From contig JAHBTU010000001.1 of NCBI GenBank assembly GCA_019638455.1, positions 325,501 to 389,500 of the forward strand: a DNA stretch of 64,000 nt, read 5' to 3'. The DNA comes from Saprospiraceae bacterium (GTDB lineage: Bacteria; Bacteroidota; Bacteroidia; Chitinophagales; Saprospiraceae). The translations under genes and the position numbers were made by a program. Positions 8,756 to 18,213 of the stretch are shown here, in pieces. The notes beneath the pieces are model-generated. The model was given only the letters and a program-made list of their open reading frames with translations. It was not told the DNA's origin and made no database searches. Each line of letters begins with the position of its first letter. Positions within the stretch are counted from its first letter, which is position 1.

Positions 8756-10942
8756 ATGAACTTTTGTAAAATAATGTGCCTCGCGGGTACCTTGCTCGCG
8801 AGCGATTGCCTTTTTTCCCAGACATCGCCCCCCGACAGCCTCGACGAGCGCCAACTTCAAGCCGTGGAAATAGCAGTGGAGCGCGAAAATATCGCTCGAT
8901 TGCCACAGGTGCAGGGCGCATATCTCTGGTCGGGAAAAAAAAGCGAGGTCATCAACCTCGAAAACGTGGATGCCAACGTCGCGGAAAAAACGCCGCGCCA
9001 GATTTTTGCAAAAGTGCCCGGCGTGTTTGTCTATGACATGGACGGCACAGGCAACCAGACCAACATCAGCACACGCGGCCTCGACCCGCACCGTGGCTGG
9101 GAATTCAACATCCGCACCGATGGTATCATCACGAATTCAGACATTTATGGCTACCCGGCAAGCCATTTCAGCCTGCCATTCGAGGCGGTAGGGCGTATCG
9201 AACTCGTGCGCGGCACCGGAGCGCTCCAATACGGCGCCCAATTCGGCGGAATGCTCAATTACTCGCTGAAGCAGCCCGACACGACCAAGGCCGTCGGTTT
9301 TGAAACGGTCAATTCCATCGGCTCATTCGGCCTGCTCAGCACCTACAACGCCGTCGGCGGCAAAGTCGGAAAGGTGCAGTATTACGCCTTCTATAGCAAG
9401 CGCGTGAGCGATGGCTACCGCGACAACAGCGCATCCGACTACGACGGACAGGGGCTGGTGCTGAAATACATGCCTTCCGACAATTTCTCCATAAAAGCCG
9501 AGCTGCTGCGCTCCAACTACCTCTATCGCATCCCCGGCCCGCTGACGGACGCCATGCTTGCCGAAAACCCGCGCCAAGCCACGCGCTCGCGCAACTATTT
9601 CAACCCGGAAATCTACATCCCCTCCCTAACGGCGGAATGGAACATCAGCCCGCAAACCCGCCTGCAATGGACGGCCTCCGCCGTTTTGGGCGAGCGCAGC
9701 AGCGTCCGCAACGACAACCCGGCTACTGTGCCAGACACCATCAACGCTGCGACTTTGGCTTACAGCCCTCGCGCGGTGGATATTGACCGCTTCAACAGTC
9801 GCACCAGCGAATTGCGTCTTTTGCAAGAATATCATCTTTTGGGAAGAAAATCGCTCTTAGCCGCTGGTGTTCAGTATTTTAACAACGATTTGCACCGGCG
9901 ATTCACACCCAATGGCGGCTCAACGGGTACCGATTACGATGTGTCTATTGACCCCGCCAAAGGATGGTTGCGCGATTTGCATTTCAAAACCCAAAGCGTG
10001 GCGTTTTTTGCCGAAAACAAATTTCAAATCACGTCCAAACTTTCCGTAACGCCCGGTCTGCGCTACGAAATTGGCGATTCAAAAATGTCGGGTACACTCG
10101 CTTACTACGACCCGGAAGATTTGCCCACGACCATCAAACATAATTTTCCCTTGCTCGGCGTGAGTGCCGAGTACGTCCTTAGCAGCAGGCAAAACCTGTA
10201 CGCAGGCTGGTCGCAGGCATACCGCCCTGTTATTTTCAAAGACATTATTCCGGGCAATGCTTTTGAGCGCACCGACGACAACCTCAAAAATGCCGATGGC
10301 TACAACGCCGAAATCGGCTGGCGCGGCGCGGCAGGCGGCTTCAAATGGGATGTGAGCGCCTTCCGGCTGCAATACAACAATCGCCTCGGCAGCGTCTCGG
10401 TGGATGAGGGCGGCGCGTTTTATGTGTTGCGCACCAACATTGGCAACTCACTCACGCATGGGCTGGAAATCTTCGGCGAATATGGTTTCCGCGTGGCAGG
10501 GCAACTCCGCGCCAGCGTGTTCACCTCTACCGCCTTTTTTGATGCAAAATACCAAGACGCGCAATTTCGCGTCGGCACTGAAAACCGCGACATTGACGGC
10601 AACCGCGTCGAAAGTGTGCCAGAATGGATTAGCCGCAACGGCTTGAACCTCAAATACAAAGACTTGAGCGTATCGTTCCTGTACAGTTACACGGGCGAGA
10701 CTTTTGCCGACCCACTGAACACGGTGGAACCTTCCGCGACCGGTGCGGTTGGGCTTGTGCCGTCTTATGGTTTGCTGGATTTGAATGCGTCATACCGAGT
10801 TCGCAATCTCTTGTTTCGCCTGAGCGTGAACAACCTGACCGACGAGCAGTATTTCACCAAACGCCCCTCGTTTTACCCCGGTCCCGGCGTGTGGCCTTCG
10901 GACGGGCGGAGCGTGGTGCTGACGGTGGGGGTGCGGATTTGA
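8756..10942 (+). CDS. TonB-dependent outer-membrane receptor, FecA-like
   Basis: A 728-residue receptor with signal peptide (to LFSQ). The plug domain (about 60-180) has the typical TPRQIFAKVPGVFVYDMDGTGNQTNISTRG-like segment and the RIELVRGTGALQYGAQFGGMLNY motif. The barrel ends with VNNLTDEQYFTKRPSFYPGPGVWPSDGRSVVLTVGVRI, including the terminal hydrophobic residues typical of outer-membrane barrels. The plug resembles the FecA/ferric-citrate type, so an iron-siderophore substrate is likely but not proven. There is no SusD partner and no carboxypeptidase-like N-terminal domain, which argues against polysaccharide uptake. Confidence 0.9.
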   Translation: MNFCKIMCLAGTLLASDCLFSQTSPPDSLDERQLQAVEIAVERENIARLPQVQGAYLWSGKKSEVINLENVDANVAEKTPRQIFAKVPGVFVYDMDGTGNQTNISTRGLDPHRGWEFNIRTDGIITNSDIYGYPASHFSLPFEAVGRIELVRGTGALQYGAQFGGMLNYSLKQPDTTKAVGFETVNSIGSFGLLSTYNAVGGKVGKVQYYAFYSKRVSDGYRDNSASDYDGQGLVLKYMPSDNFSIKAELLRSNYLYRIPGPLTDAMLAENPRQATRSRNYFNPEIYIPSLTAEWNISPQTRLQWTASAVLGERSSVRNDNPATVPDTINAATLAYSPRAVDIDRFNSRTSELRLLQEYHLLGRKSLLAAGVQYFNNDLHRRFTPNGGSTGTDYDVSIDPAKGWLRDLHFKTQSVAFFAENKFQITSKLSVTPGLRYEIGDSKMSGTLAYYDPEDLPTTIKHNFPLLGVSAEYVLSSRQNLYAGWSQAYRPVIFKDIIPGNAFERTDDNLKNADGYNAEIGWRGAAGGFKWDVSAFRLQYNNRLGSVSVDEGGAFYVLRTNIGNSLTHGLEIFGEYGFRVAGQLRASVFTSTAFFDAKYQDAQFRVGTENRDIDGNRVESVPEWISRNGLNLKYKDLSVSFLYSYTGETFADPLNTVEPSATGAVGLVPSYGLLDLNASYRVRNLLFRLSVNNLTDEQYFTKRPSFYPGPGVWPSDGRSVVLTVGVRI

Positions 10943-10964
10943 GAAAAGGAAGTAGAAAATGTGG

Positions 10965-10991
10965 TTGTTTCGGAAGGTTGTTATACATTTG
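10965..10991 (+). promoter_or_regulatory. Candidate Bacteroidota promoter for 11019-11807
   Basis: TACATTTG at 10984-10991 matches the -7 consensus TAnnTTTG exactly and is preceded by TTG at 10965-10967 with a 16-base spacer, slightly shorter than usual. It lies 27 bases before the ATG at 11019 and inside the short gap after the TonB receptor gene, so the lipoprotein may be transcribed alone. Confidence 0.5.
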
Positions 10992-11018
10992 AACAATGTA
11001 TTACCTAAGCACAGCTTT

Positions 11019-11807
11019 ATGAAACAGTTTTTTCTCTCCGCCTCCATTTCTCTACTTTCTTGTCTCATAGGGTTCTCCTGCAAAAAAGAAGAGCCCCCTC
11101 ACCCTGATAAAAAACATATCGCAGAAGTAGATTGGCCTTGCTATATTGCTTCAGACTTCGGTTGCAACGGCATTTCTGCCGAGCAATATTTTTATTGCAA
11201 ACTGAATGACAGCGAATTCTGTATCAACGCATCCGGGCCTGACACGAGCTTTATCACGAAAGCCCAAGTTATTGTCACAGATGTTCCATACATTTCTGTT
11301 GGCGGCAATAACTCTGTCGCAGGTTATCTCTACAATATGGGAATGGGAGACAAAGACCTTCTTTTCTTGAGCGATAAGTTTAGTGATGATGGAATTTCGG
11401 ACAGCAGACCCTTCGTGAAAATAGGTTATTTTGGCAGAGAGGATGTTTCTTGGGGGTATGTCATGGACAGCATCGTAAAAACAGGTATTCCGCTTGACTT
11501 TTTAAAATCTGACTACGATAGCAGCAGCATTTCGGGATTTTTGATTGTAATAGACTTACAATGCGATACAAGAACTAATTCTCAGGGCACCATGGCAACA
11601 GGTCTTGACTTCACCAGCGCCGGCCCCCAGCCCTCCACCTCCTACCTGCGCTGCACGGAAAAAATCCGCAAAGACCAAGGCGACCACTACCTGTATTTTC
11701 TCACTTTCGAGTTTGCTTGCGACCTCTATTCCGACAACAGGGGCGAGCGGCTCTGGCGCACACTGGAGGACGGCGCGATGACAATCAAAGTGCGCGTGAA
11801 CAAGTAA
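11019..11807 (+). CDS. Lipoprotein of unknown function
   Basis: Starting at MKQFFLSAS the protein has 262 residues with lipoprotein signal LIGFSC (Cys21) followed by KKEE. The mature part has several cysteines (DWPCY, FGCNG, YCKLN, FCINA, LQCD, LRCTE, FACD) and no recognised domain. The alternative start at 10959 would add 20 residues that overlap the promoter-like box and is less likely. Codon use at the 5' part (to about 11600) is more AT-rich than in the 3' part and the neighbours, which may point to a mosaic or acquired gene. Confidence 0.7.
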   Translation: MKQFFLSASISLLSCLIGFSCKKEEPPHPDKKHIAEVDWPCYIASDFGCNGISAEQYFYCKLNDSEFCINASGPDTSFITKAQVIVTDVPYISVGGNNSVAGYLYNMGMGDKDLLFLSDKFSDDGISDSRPFVKIGYFGREDVSWGYVMDSIVKTGIPLDFLKSDYDSSSISGFLIVIDLQCDTRTNSQGTMATGLDFTSAGPQPSTSYLRCTEKIRKDQGDHYLYFLTFEFACDLYSDNRGERLWRTLEDGAMTIKVRVNK

Positions 11808-11831
11808 AAAACCTGATTCTCTAAGCGAAAA

Positions 11832-12244
11832 ATGATTTTATGCCTTTCCCTCCTGTTTGCCCTGCGCCAAGAGACAACAGCACAACTACAAACCATTGAA
11901 TCCAAAAGGAATTTCTGGACAGGCACCCGCTACTACATGGGCAGCGAACGGCTGCGCGTCCCGGAAGTGCAGCTGCACTTGGACAAAAACGCGCCCGAAG
12001 CGGGCAAGGCTTTTCAGCGCGGGAAAGCACCGGCCACTTGGGGTTATATTTTTATCGGTGCCGCCAACGCCACTGCAATCTACACGCTCGTCAATATCAA
12101 AAATTTAGACTCGGGCACGCGAAATGCACTAAGTTGGACCACATTCGGGCTGGCCATGACTTCTGGCTGGGTTTTCATGAACACGTCGAACAAAAGGCGG
12201 CAAAAGGCTTTGACACTTACAACGGGATGGTGCGGCAACGATAA
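11832..12244 (+). pseudogene. Small secreted protein with a probable frameshift near its end
   Basis: The frame from 11832 has a short hydrophobic start (MILCLSLLFAL), a region ESKRNFWTGTRYYMGSERL and two likely membrane helices (about residues 70-85 and 100-117). It runs 156 bases into the convergent amidohydrolase gene with unlikely composition (SLHGKCVSCPHHSSGYPAA). Near 12190-12210, in AAAAGG-rich sequence, the next frame gives KAAKGFDTYNGMVRQR and stops at 12244, before the hairpin at 12274-12311. I infer that one base is missing and that the gene ends at 12244. It could be a sequencing error. Family unknown. Confidence 0.5.
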
Positions 12245-12273
12245 ACGATGCCCAGTCGCTGATTTGAGTCGGT

Positions 12274-12311
12274 TTTTGACAGCCTGCCTGACGGCAGACA
12301 GGCTGTCAAAA
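12274..12311. terminator. Bidirectional hairpin terminator, copy 1 of a repeated palindrome
   Basis: Left arm TTTTGACAGCCTG (12274-12286) and right arm CAGGCTGTCAAAA (12299-12311) pair perfectly over 13 bp, with T and A runs on both sides. It separates the convergent genes at 11832 and 12316. Almost the same hairpin recurs at 57521-57559 between ftsE and another convergent gene. Confidence 0.75.
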
Positions 12312-12315
12312 GCCC

Positions 12316-15300
12316 TCAATGCCCACAAACACACTTCGCTTCATGGCAAGTGTGTGTCATGCCCGCACCACTCGTCTGGCTACCCGGCTGCTCGAACCAG
12401 AATTTCGAGCGTTTCCGGTCGTAATTTCCAATCTCATTCAGAGTCTCCGATTCATACAAACGCCCGTTGACCATGACGTAACGGATGGATTCCGAGTTGC
12501 GAATGTCGTCCAACGGGTTTTTGTCCAACACAATCAGGTCGGCCAATTTGCCGGGCGCGAGCGAGCCGATTTCCTTGTCCATGCCGATATACTTGGCACC
12601 GTTGATGGTCGCGCATTTCAGGGCTTGCAGGTTGCTCATGCCACCCTGTTGGAGCATCCAGAGTTCCCAGTGCGCGCCGAGTCCGTTGAGTTGGCCGTGC
12701 GCTCCGAGGTTGATGTTCACGCCCGCGTTTTGAAGTTTGGTGCAGGATTGCGACACGAGGATGTGGCCGTTTTGATACTCTTCTTCTGGCACCATGGTGC
12801 GGTGGCGGCTGCGCTCGTCGAGGACGTGTTTGGGGGTGAAATTCAGGAGCGGCTTTTTTGCCCAGACTTCGCTTTTTTGATAAAACTCGTACTCGCCGTT
12901 GAGGCCGCCATAGTTGACGATGAGCGTCGGCGTGTTGTGCGCGTCGGTTTTGCTCCAGAGAGAAATTACGTCGTTGTAAAGCGGTGCGACGGGTAGGTTG
13001 TGCTCCACACCCGTGTGGCCGTCAACGACTTGCGTGAGATTGTGATGAAAAAACGACCCGCCTTCCGGCACCACGAGCATACCCAGTTCGCGGGCGGCGG
13101 CGATGACTTGCTGGCGCTGTTCGCGGCGCGGCTGGTTGTAACTTTTCACCGAAAATGCGCCCCAAGCCTTTGTCCGCCGCAAGGCCGAGCGCGCGTCGTC
13201 GAGCGAGTTGATGGGTGCTTTGAAATCGCCGTCCGCGCCATAGAGAATCGTGCCAGTGGAGTAGAGGCGAGGCCCTACCATGCGCCCTGCTTTGAGCATT
13301 TCGGCGTTGGAAAAAGCCATTTCGGAATTCACCGACGGGTCGTGCTGGGTCGTCACGCCGTAGGCGAGTTGGGCGTAGTATTCCCATTGTTTTTGCGGGT
13401 TGAGGCCGAAGCGGAAATTGCCGGGGTGCGCGTGCACGTCAATGATGCCGGGCATGATGGTTTTTCTGGCGCAATCAATGATTTTGGGGTTGTTAACTCT
13501 AACTTTTGCCGCTTGATACTCGGTCTGCGAGCCGACAAAAACGAGCTTGTTGCGCTCCACGACCACGACGCCGTTTTCGATGACGCGGTCACCCTCCATC
13601 GTGATGATGCGGGCATTTTCAAAAACGAGCGTCCCCTCCGGCACGTCGGTTTTCAAAGTCAAACCAATTTTCAGCCCGACGGAATCCACGGGCGGTAGGC
13701 TGTCGGGCGCGCCGGGCAGGAAGGCAAAACGCTGAGTCAGGTCAATGTTGAAATACTCGTCGCCAAGCGTGTAGTGAAGTTTTTTCGAGTCGGCGCTCCA
13801 GTGAAGGTTGTAGCCCGCGTCGCGGCTGACTTGCGTGACTGGGATGGCTTTGGTGTCGGCGCTGAGGTCAATGGTTTTGCCGGTTTGCGGGAAGGCGCAG
13901 ACGTAGGTTTTGTGCAATTCGATGAAAGCCAGCCATTTACCATCGGGTGAAAGCGTGAACGAGTGGCCGTATTTTGATTTGAAATGCACTTTTTCGTCCT
14001 TGCCGTTGAGGTCGTAGGATTTGAAAGATTTGTCCAAAGGGCCGAACAGCGAGCCGCCCGTGCTGACGTAGATGCGTCCCCCGTCGAGGGAGAATTTTGG
14101 GTTTTCGCCGCTCTCCGTCACGAAGCGCATATTTTTCCCGTCGGCGTCCATGATGTAGATGCCCGGCTTGTCGGTCATGCCGGGGCCGAGCTCGTCGTCG
14201 CCCGATTGGATGCGGAAGACGATTTGTTTGCTGTCAGGGGAGAATGAGGGGGTGCGGTAGATGGCTTGAATAGGTCTTAGGGTTTCTGGTTTCTGGTTTT
14301 TGGTTTCGAGGTTGAGTTTGGCGATAGAGCCTTTTTGTTCGTCGTTCCAAGTGACGAACAAGAGCGATTTGCCGTCGGGCGAAAAAGAAGGCTCGAAGGC
14401 CAGATTTTTGTCGTCGCCTGCGAGGTGTTCCACTCTTCCATTGTCCAAATTTTTTCGGTACAAATAACCTGCCGCGTTGAAAACCAGCCATTTGCCATCG
14501 GGGTTTGTCACCGCTTGGCGTATGGCTTTCGCCGTAAATTCATTGTCAAAAACCTTGTTTTCAAACTTCAAAGTCTCGGCGACCTTGGTTTTGACATTGC
14601 AGGTGAAGGGGATTTCACTGACAGAAACTTGCGGCTTGTCGGCAATCGTGTTGCGGTCGTCTGGAGCGATTTTGGTCCAATTGAAATTGATTTTTTGAAA
14701 TTTTCCTTTTGCCCAGATGACAATGCCCTGCATCGCTCCGGCGCGGCTGGGTTGTTCTGGCAGCCACGCAAACCCCGGATAACACCCGAACGTCGTCCAC
14801 GCTTCCTGCTGGTCTTTGTCAAGTCCGTCGTAAATCGGGTATTCTTGACCTGTTGCCAAATTCCTGACACACAACACCGTTTTCGTGTATTCGCGTCGCA
14901 CGAAAGCGAGCCATTGGCCGTCGCGGGAAACCTGCGGGCGACAAGCGCCGCCGGAGCCGCCGGTGACTTCCTCTATTTTTCCCTCCTCGCGGTCGTAGCG
15001 GCGGATGGCAAAAATCTGCGTATTGGGGTTTTTGTTGTACTGGAAAAAACCGCCGGGATACATATCCTCGCTGAAATAAATATAGCGTCCGTCGGGGCTG
15101 ACGCTCGGCTCGTTCACGTCCTGCTGGTCGTTTTTGCGCTTGGTGAGTTGAAGCCCTTCGCCGCCGCTAAGGTGGTAGAGCCAGAGCTCGCCGGCACCGA
15201 GCGAGCGGCTGCTGGTGAAGTGCTTGCGGGCTACGATGTATTCATTGTCAACCCAAACGGCATTGTTGAGCAGCCGGAAACTTTCTTTCGTGACTTGTTT

Positions 15301-15675
15301 TGGTTTTTTGCCATCGGCATCCATCACCCAGATGTTGTCGCCGCCGCCCGCGTCGGAAGTGAAGGAGATTTTTTTTCCGTCGGGCGAAAAACGCGGCTGC
15401 ACTTCCCAAGCCAAACCCTGCCTTAGCGGAGTCGCCGTGCCACCTGTTATCGGCATCGAATAAATGTCGCCGAGCATATCGAACACGATGGTTTTGCCGT
15501 CGGGCGATACATCGAGACACATCCAGGTCCCCTCAGTGGTGGTGAATTCCACGTCTTTGTGCGGCACGTCGCCGGGGGGATTGGCAACATCCCATTTGGG
15601 TTTTTCTTGGGAAAAAAGAGAGCGTGCGGAAATGAAAAGAGCGAAAATGGAAATTGTTAGGCGAACTAACATCAT
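12316..15675 (-). CDS. Secreted TolB-like propeller plus amidohydrolase
   Basis: A 1119-residue protein with signal peptide (to SLFSQ). Residues about 40-650 contain many SPDGK/SPDSK blades of a PD40/TolB-type beta-propeller (for example LDVSPDGKTIVF, RFSPDGKKISFTS, LHWSADSKKLHYT). Residues about 690-1090 are a metal-dependent amidohydrolase: the start IDVHAHPG gives the metal-binding His-x-His at about 745-747, and the end LAPGKLADLIVLDKNPLDDI is typical of the fold. Such fusions are common in Bacteroidota and are likely periplasmic hydrolases; the substrate is unknown. It lies 33 bases after the barrel gene 15709-16488 in one leftward operon. The end CHEAKCVCGH is unusual. Confidence 0.88.
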   Translation of the reverse strand: MMLVRLTISIFALFISARSLFSQEKPKWDVANPPGDVPHKDVEFTTTEGTWMCLDVSPDGKTIVFDMLGDIYSMPITGGTATPLRQGLAWEVQPRFSPDGKKISFTSDAGGGDNIWVMDADGKKPKQVTKESFRLLNNAVWVDNEYIVARKHFTSSRSLGAGELWLYHLSGGEGLQLTKRKNDQQDVNEPSVSPDGRYIYFSEDMYPGGFFQYNKNPNTQIFAIRRYDREEGKIEEVTGGSGGACRPQVSRDGQWLAFVRREYTKTVLCVRNLATGQEYPIYDGLDKDQQEAWTTFGCYPGFAWLPEQPSRAGAMQGIVIWAKGKFQKINFNWTKIAPDDRNTIADKPQVSVSEIPFTCNVKTKVAETLKFENKVFDNEFTAKAIRQAVTNPDGKWLVFNAAGYLYRKNLDNGRVEHLAGDDKNLAFEPSFSPDGKSLLFVTWNDEQKGSIAKLNLETKNQKPETLRPIQAIYRTPSFSPDSKQIVFRIQSGDDELGPGMTDKPGIYIMDADGKNMRFVTESGENPKFSLDGGRIYVSTGGSLFGPLDKSFKSYDLNGKDEKVHFKSKYGHSFTLSPDGKWLAFIELHKTYVCAFPQTGKTIDLSADTKAIPVTQVSRDAGYNLHWSADSKKLHYTLGDEYFNIDLTQRFAFLPGAPDSLPPVDSVGLKIGLTLKTDVPEGTLVFENARIITMEGDRVIENGVVVVERNKLVFVGSQTEYQAAKVRVNNPKIIDCARKTIMPGIIDVHAHPGNFRFGLNPQKQWEYYAQLAYGVTTQHDPSVNSEMAFSNAEMLKAGRMVGPRLYSTGTILYGADGDFKAPINSLDDARSALRRTKAWGAFSVKSYNQPRREQRQQVIAAARELGMLVVPEGGSFFHHNLTQVVDGHTGVEHNLPVAPLYNDVISLWSKTDAHNTPTLIVNYGGLNGEYEFYQKSEVWAKKPLLNFTPKHVLDERSRHRTMVPEEEYQNGHILVSQSCTKLQNAGVNINLGAHGQLNGLGAHWELWMLQQGGMSNLQALKCATINGAKYIGMDKEIGSLAPGKLADLIVLDKNPLDDIRNSESIRYVMVNGRLYESETLNEIGNYDRKRSKFWFEQPGSQTSGAGMTHTCHEAKCVCGH

Positions 15676-15708
15676 GTTATATTTTGTGAGTGATTGGGTA
15701 GTTGTGAG

Positions 15709-16488
15709 TTATTCTTGGGCGGGTGCTTTTTTCTTGCGAGCCTCCCACGCTCGTTTGGGGTCGGACTTGAAGCGAAGCAAGAAAGCCGCGAAAGGAACGC
15801 CTGCGCCGGGCTTCGACAAATCGGTCAACACATCACCGTCCAAGGTCCAGTCCGACGACAGGACGTTGTAGGTGTATCCGCCGCGCACGCCGATGAAGAA
15901 ATCGCCACTTTTGCCTCTGAACCCTTGCTCCAGCCCCAGCCCAATTTCCAGTGGAATGGAGCTGTTGCTGAAATTATACCGCCGCACGTCCTGATTGACG
16001 GTTGACACAAAACTGCCGTTGCCGGGAATGTTGCTGTAAGTGTTCAGCGAGCGATAGGTATTGCCCAGCCCCGCAAAGGGATACAGTTTTGTCAGGTTTG
16101 CCGGGTCGGATACATGGTAAAGGACGCGCAGGCGCAGGGAAAAATCCCTGTAAACGACGGCAGCCCCATTGATAGCGTTGCCATCGTTGGAGCGGCTCGA
16201 AGTGGCATCAAACGAAAACTCCCCCACCCACCGGCTTGTTGCGGAGGGGGTTCGCAAGGCAAAAAAACCGCCATAGCCCGTGGTGCCCAATTCCGGCAAG
16301 TTTGCTTGCCTCAACATTCCGTTCAAATCGTCGAAGTTGTAAAAATCGAACCGCCCGCCGCCAGACAGGTCAATCAATGCCGAGCGTTTGTAGAACTCGT
16401 ATTCGAGGTCGAGCGAATCGGAGCGTTGGGTGCTGGCAATGGTGGTGCAAGCCACCGATAAACAAATGATAAAGAGCGTTTTCTTCAT
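15709..16488 (-). CDS. Outer-membrane beta-barrel-like protein, paralogue of 1801-2571
   Basis: A 259-residue protein with signal peptide (MKKTLFIICLSVACTTIAS). It shares with 1801-2571 the segments FYNFDDLNGMLRQANLPEL, KLYPFAGLGNTYRSLNT, IPLEIGLGLEQGF, FFIGVRGGYTY, SDWTLDGD and DLSKPGAGVPFAAFLLRFKSDP. Alternating strands and aromatic residues fit an outer-membrane barrel. The tail AWEARKKKAPAQE is basic and differs from the paralogue. It is the first gene of the pair with the propeller-amidohydrolase, 33 bases upstream. Function unknown. Confidence 0.75.
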   Translation of the reverse strand: MKKTLFIICLSVACTTIASTQRSDSLDLEYEFYKRSALIDLSGGGRFDFYNFDDLNGMLRQANLPELGTTGYGGFFALRTPSATSRWVGEFSFDATSSRSNDGNAINGAAVVYRDFSLRLRVLYHVSDPANLTKLYPFAGLGNTYRSLNTYSNIPGNGSFVSTVNQDVRRYNFSNSSIPLEIGLGLEQGFRGKSGDFFIGVRGGYTYNVLSSDWTLDGDVLTDLSKPGAGVPFAAFLLRFKSDPKRAWEARKKKAPAQE

Positions 16489-16618
16489 GGTCTCGTCATT
16501 TTGATTGTTAAAACGTTAGGACTTTTCAACTGGCAAATTACCGACAAAATATGCGATAGAGGGGTGTGTTTTTGGAAAAAATGAACAGCTGCTCTACGTC
16601 GTTTCAAAAAAAGGCCAG

Positions 16619-17017
16619 ATGTTTGGCAACGTTATGCACTCCACTGATATACTCGACAATTTTGACTTCGATGAAAACGTGCAGCCCGGCCTCGCCGAGG
16701 AAGGCGAGGTAGTAGCCAAGTTTTTTTCCCTGATGGAAGCGGAAGTGGCGGCTGCGAGGCTGCGCGCCGAGGGCATCCATTGTTTTCTTGCCAACACGAC
16801 CTCGCAAAGCGTGCTGCCGCACCTGCAAGCCATCGTGCGGCTGCACGTCCGTCCGATAGATTCGGCTCGCGCGCGCGAAATCCTCCAAGAGGCAGCTATC
16901 GAGACGGTTGGCCCCAACGGCAATTCGGCTGGTAGGGGAGCCTTGATTGCGTTGGCAGTGCTCATCGGCCTCATCCTGGCAGCCTTCCTCGTGCGGGCGC
17001 TCACGTTGTTTCGGTAA
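16619..17017 (+). CDS. DUF2007-type protein with C-terminal membrane helix
   Basis: A 132-residue protein; an alternative start at 16634 (MHSTDIL) would remove five residues. The middle (VVAKFFSLMEAEVAAARLRAEGIHCFLANTTSQSVLPHL...VRLHVRPIDSARAREIL) matches the DUF2007/putative signal-transducing fold, a small ferredoxin-like domain. One membrane helix (about 108-130, ALIALAVLIGLILAAFLV) anchors it, so the domain probably faces the cytoplasm. It is divergent from the barrel gene and is followed by the octamer array. Role unknown. Confidence 0.75.
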   Translation: MFGNVMHSTDILDNFDFDENVQPGLAEEGEVVAKFFSLMEAEVAAARLRAEGIHCFLANTTSQSVLPHLQAIVRLHVRPIDSARAREILQEAAIETVGPNGNSAGRGALIALAVLIGLILAAFLVRALTLFR

Positions 17018-17053
17018 TGTGCTAATTTGATAATCCCGCTGCGCTTGGCCGGA

Positions 17054-17532
17054 CAAACCCCCAAACCCTCAAACCTTCAAACCCCCAAACCCCCAAACCT
17101 TCAAACCTTCAAACCCCCAAACCCCCAAACCTTCAAACCTTCAAACCTTCAAACCCCCAAACCCTCAAACCCTCAAACCCCCAAACCCCCAAACCTTCAA
17201 ACCTTCAAACCCTCAAACCCCCAAACCCCCAAACCTTCAAACCTTCAAACCCTCAAACCCCCAAACCTTCAAACCCTCAAACCCCCAAACCCTCAAACCC
17301 CCAACCCTCAAACCCTCAAACCCTCAAACCCTCAAACCCCCAAACCTTCAAACCTTCAAACCCCCAAACCCTCAAACCCTCAAACCCCCAAACCCTCAAA
17401 CCCCCAAACCTTCAAACCCTCAAACCCCCAAACCTTCAAACCTTCAAACCTTCAAACCCCCAAACCCCCAAACCCTCAAACCCTCAAACCCCCAAACCCT
17501 CAAACCTTCAAACCCTCAAACCCCCAAACCCC
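17054..17532. repeat. 479-bp array of CAAACCYY octamers
   Basis: About sixty head-to-tail copies of an 8-bp unit, CAAACC followed by CC, CT or TT, fill the gap between the DUF2007 gene and rdgB; the array ends 12 bases before the rdgB start. One unit near 17308 has lost an A. The other strand reads GGTTTGRR, with repeated G runs separated by TTT, which may allow G-quadruplexes. A long frame across it (PKPSNLQT repeats) is a by-product of the 24-base triple unit and is not a gene. The unit resembles the GGTTTCAA-type arms of the hairpin at 43319-43406. Confidence 0.9.
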
Positions 17533-17543
17533 TTATTTTATTC

Positions 17544-18119
17544 ATGCACACCCTCGTTTTTGCAACCAACAACCCCCACAAAGCCCGCGAAGTAGAGCAA
17601 ATCCTCGGCGGTCAATTCCAAGTGAAAACGCTGCGCGACATTGGCTGCCTCGAAGAAATAGAGGAGACCGAATCCACGCTCGAAGGCAACGCGCTCCTCA
17701 AGGCGCGATACGTCAAGGAAAAATACGGCTTCGATTGCTTCTCCGAAGACACCGGTCTCGAAGTTGAGGTGCTCAACGGGGCGCCGGGTGTCCACACGGC
17801 TCGCTATGCGGGCGCTTCGCGCGACCCTGACGCGAATATCGCCTTGCTCTTAGCAAATTTAGAAGGGAAAGAAAATCGTCGCGCTCGATTCCGCACGAGC
17901 ATTGCCCTCATTTTTGATGGGAAAGAAACGCTGCTCGAAGGCATTTGTGAAGGCCGCATCGCCACGCAAAAAAGCGGGACTGGCGGTTTTGGTTACGACC
18001 CGGTTTTTATCCCCGATGGCTACGGACAAACGTTCGCGGAATTGGGCGAAGACGTGAAAAACAAAATCAGCCACCGGGCGAAGGCGATGTTTAAATTTGT
18101 AAATTATGTAATTCATTAG
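17544..18119 (+). CDS. rdgB: XTP/dITP pyrophosphatase (HAM1)
   Basis: A 191-residue HAM1-family nucleoside-triphosphate pyrophosphatase that removes xanthosine and inosine triphosphates from the nucleotide pool. Family motifs: [16 protein letters not shown] at the start, [47 protein letters not shown] and ISHRAKAM near the end. Length is normal. It starts at ATG 17544, only 12 bases after the octamer array, so its expression may be sensitive to array length. Its 3' end runs into the AT-rich repeat region 18088-18180. Confidence 0.95.
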   Translation: MHTLVFATNNPHKAREVEQILGGQFQVKTLRDIGCLEEIEETESTLEGNALLKARYVKEKYGFDCFSEDTGLEVEVLNGAPGVHTARYAGASRDPDANIALLLANLEGKENRRARFRTSIALIFDGKETLLEGICEGRIATQKSGTGGFGYDPVFIPDGYGQTFAELGEDVKNKISHRAKAMFKFVNYVIH

Positions 18120-18180
18120 AATAAAATTTGTTTTAATTTCTAATTTCTAATTTCTAATTTTTAATTTTGTTAATTTTATG
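18088..18180. repeat. AT-rich repeat region after rdgB
   Basis: The end of rdgB and the following bases contain AAATTATGTAATTCATTAG-like sequence, and from about 18133 the unit TAATTTC/TAATTTT is repeated in tandem five times. The second part is a partial reverse complement of the first, giving a weak hairpin with tandem-repeat arms like those of the dcw gaps. It may supply the last codons of rdgB. Confidence 0.5.
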
Positions 18181-18213
18181 ATATAAAATAATTTTTATTA
18201 AATCAAATTGCAC

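Noticed and set aside
17027..17767. Open frame with PKPSNLQT repeats
   Set aside because: It is the translation of the octamer array with a part of rdgB in the wrong frame.
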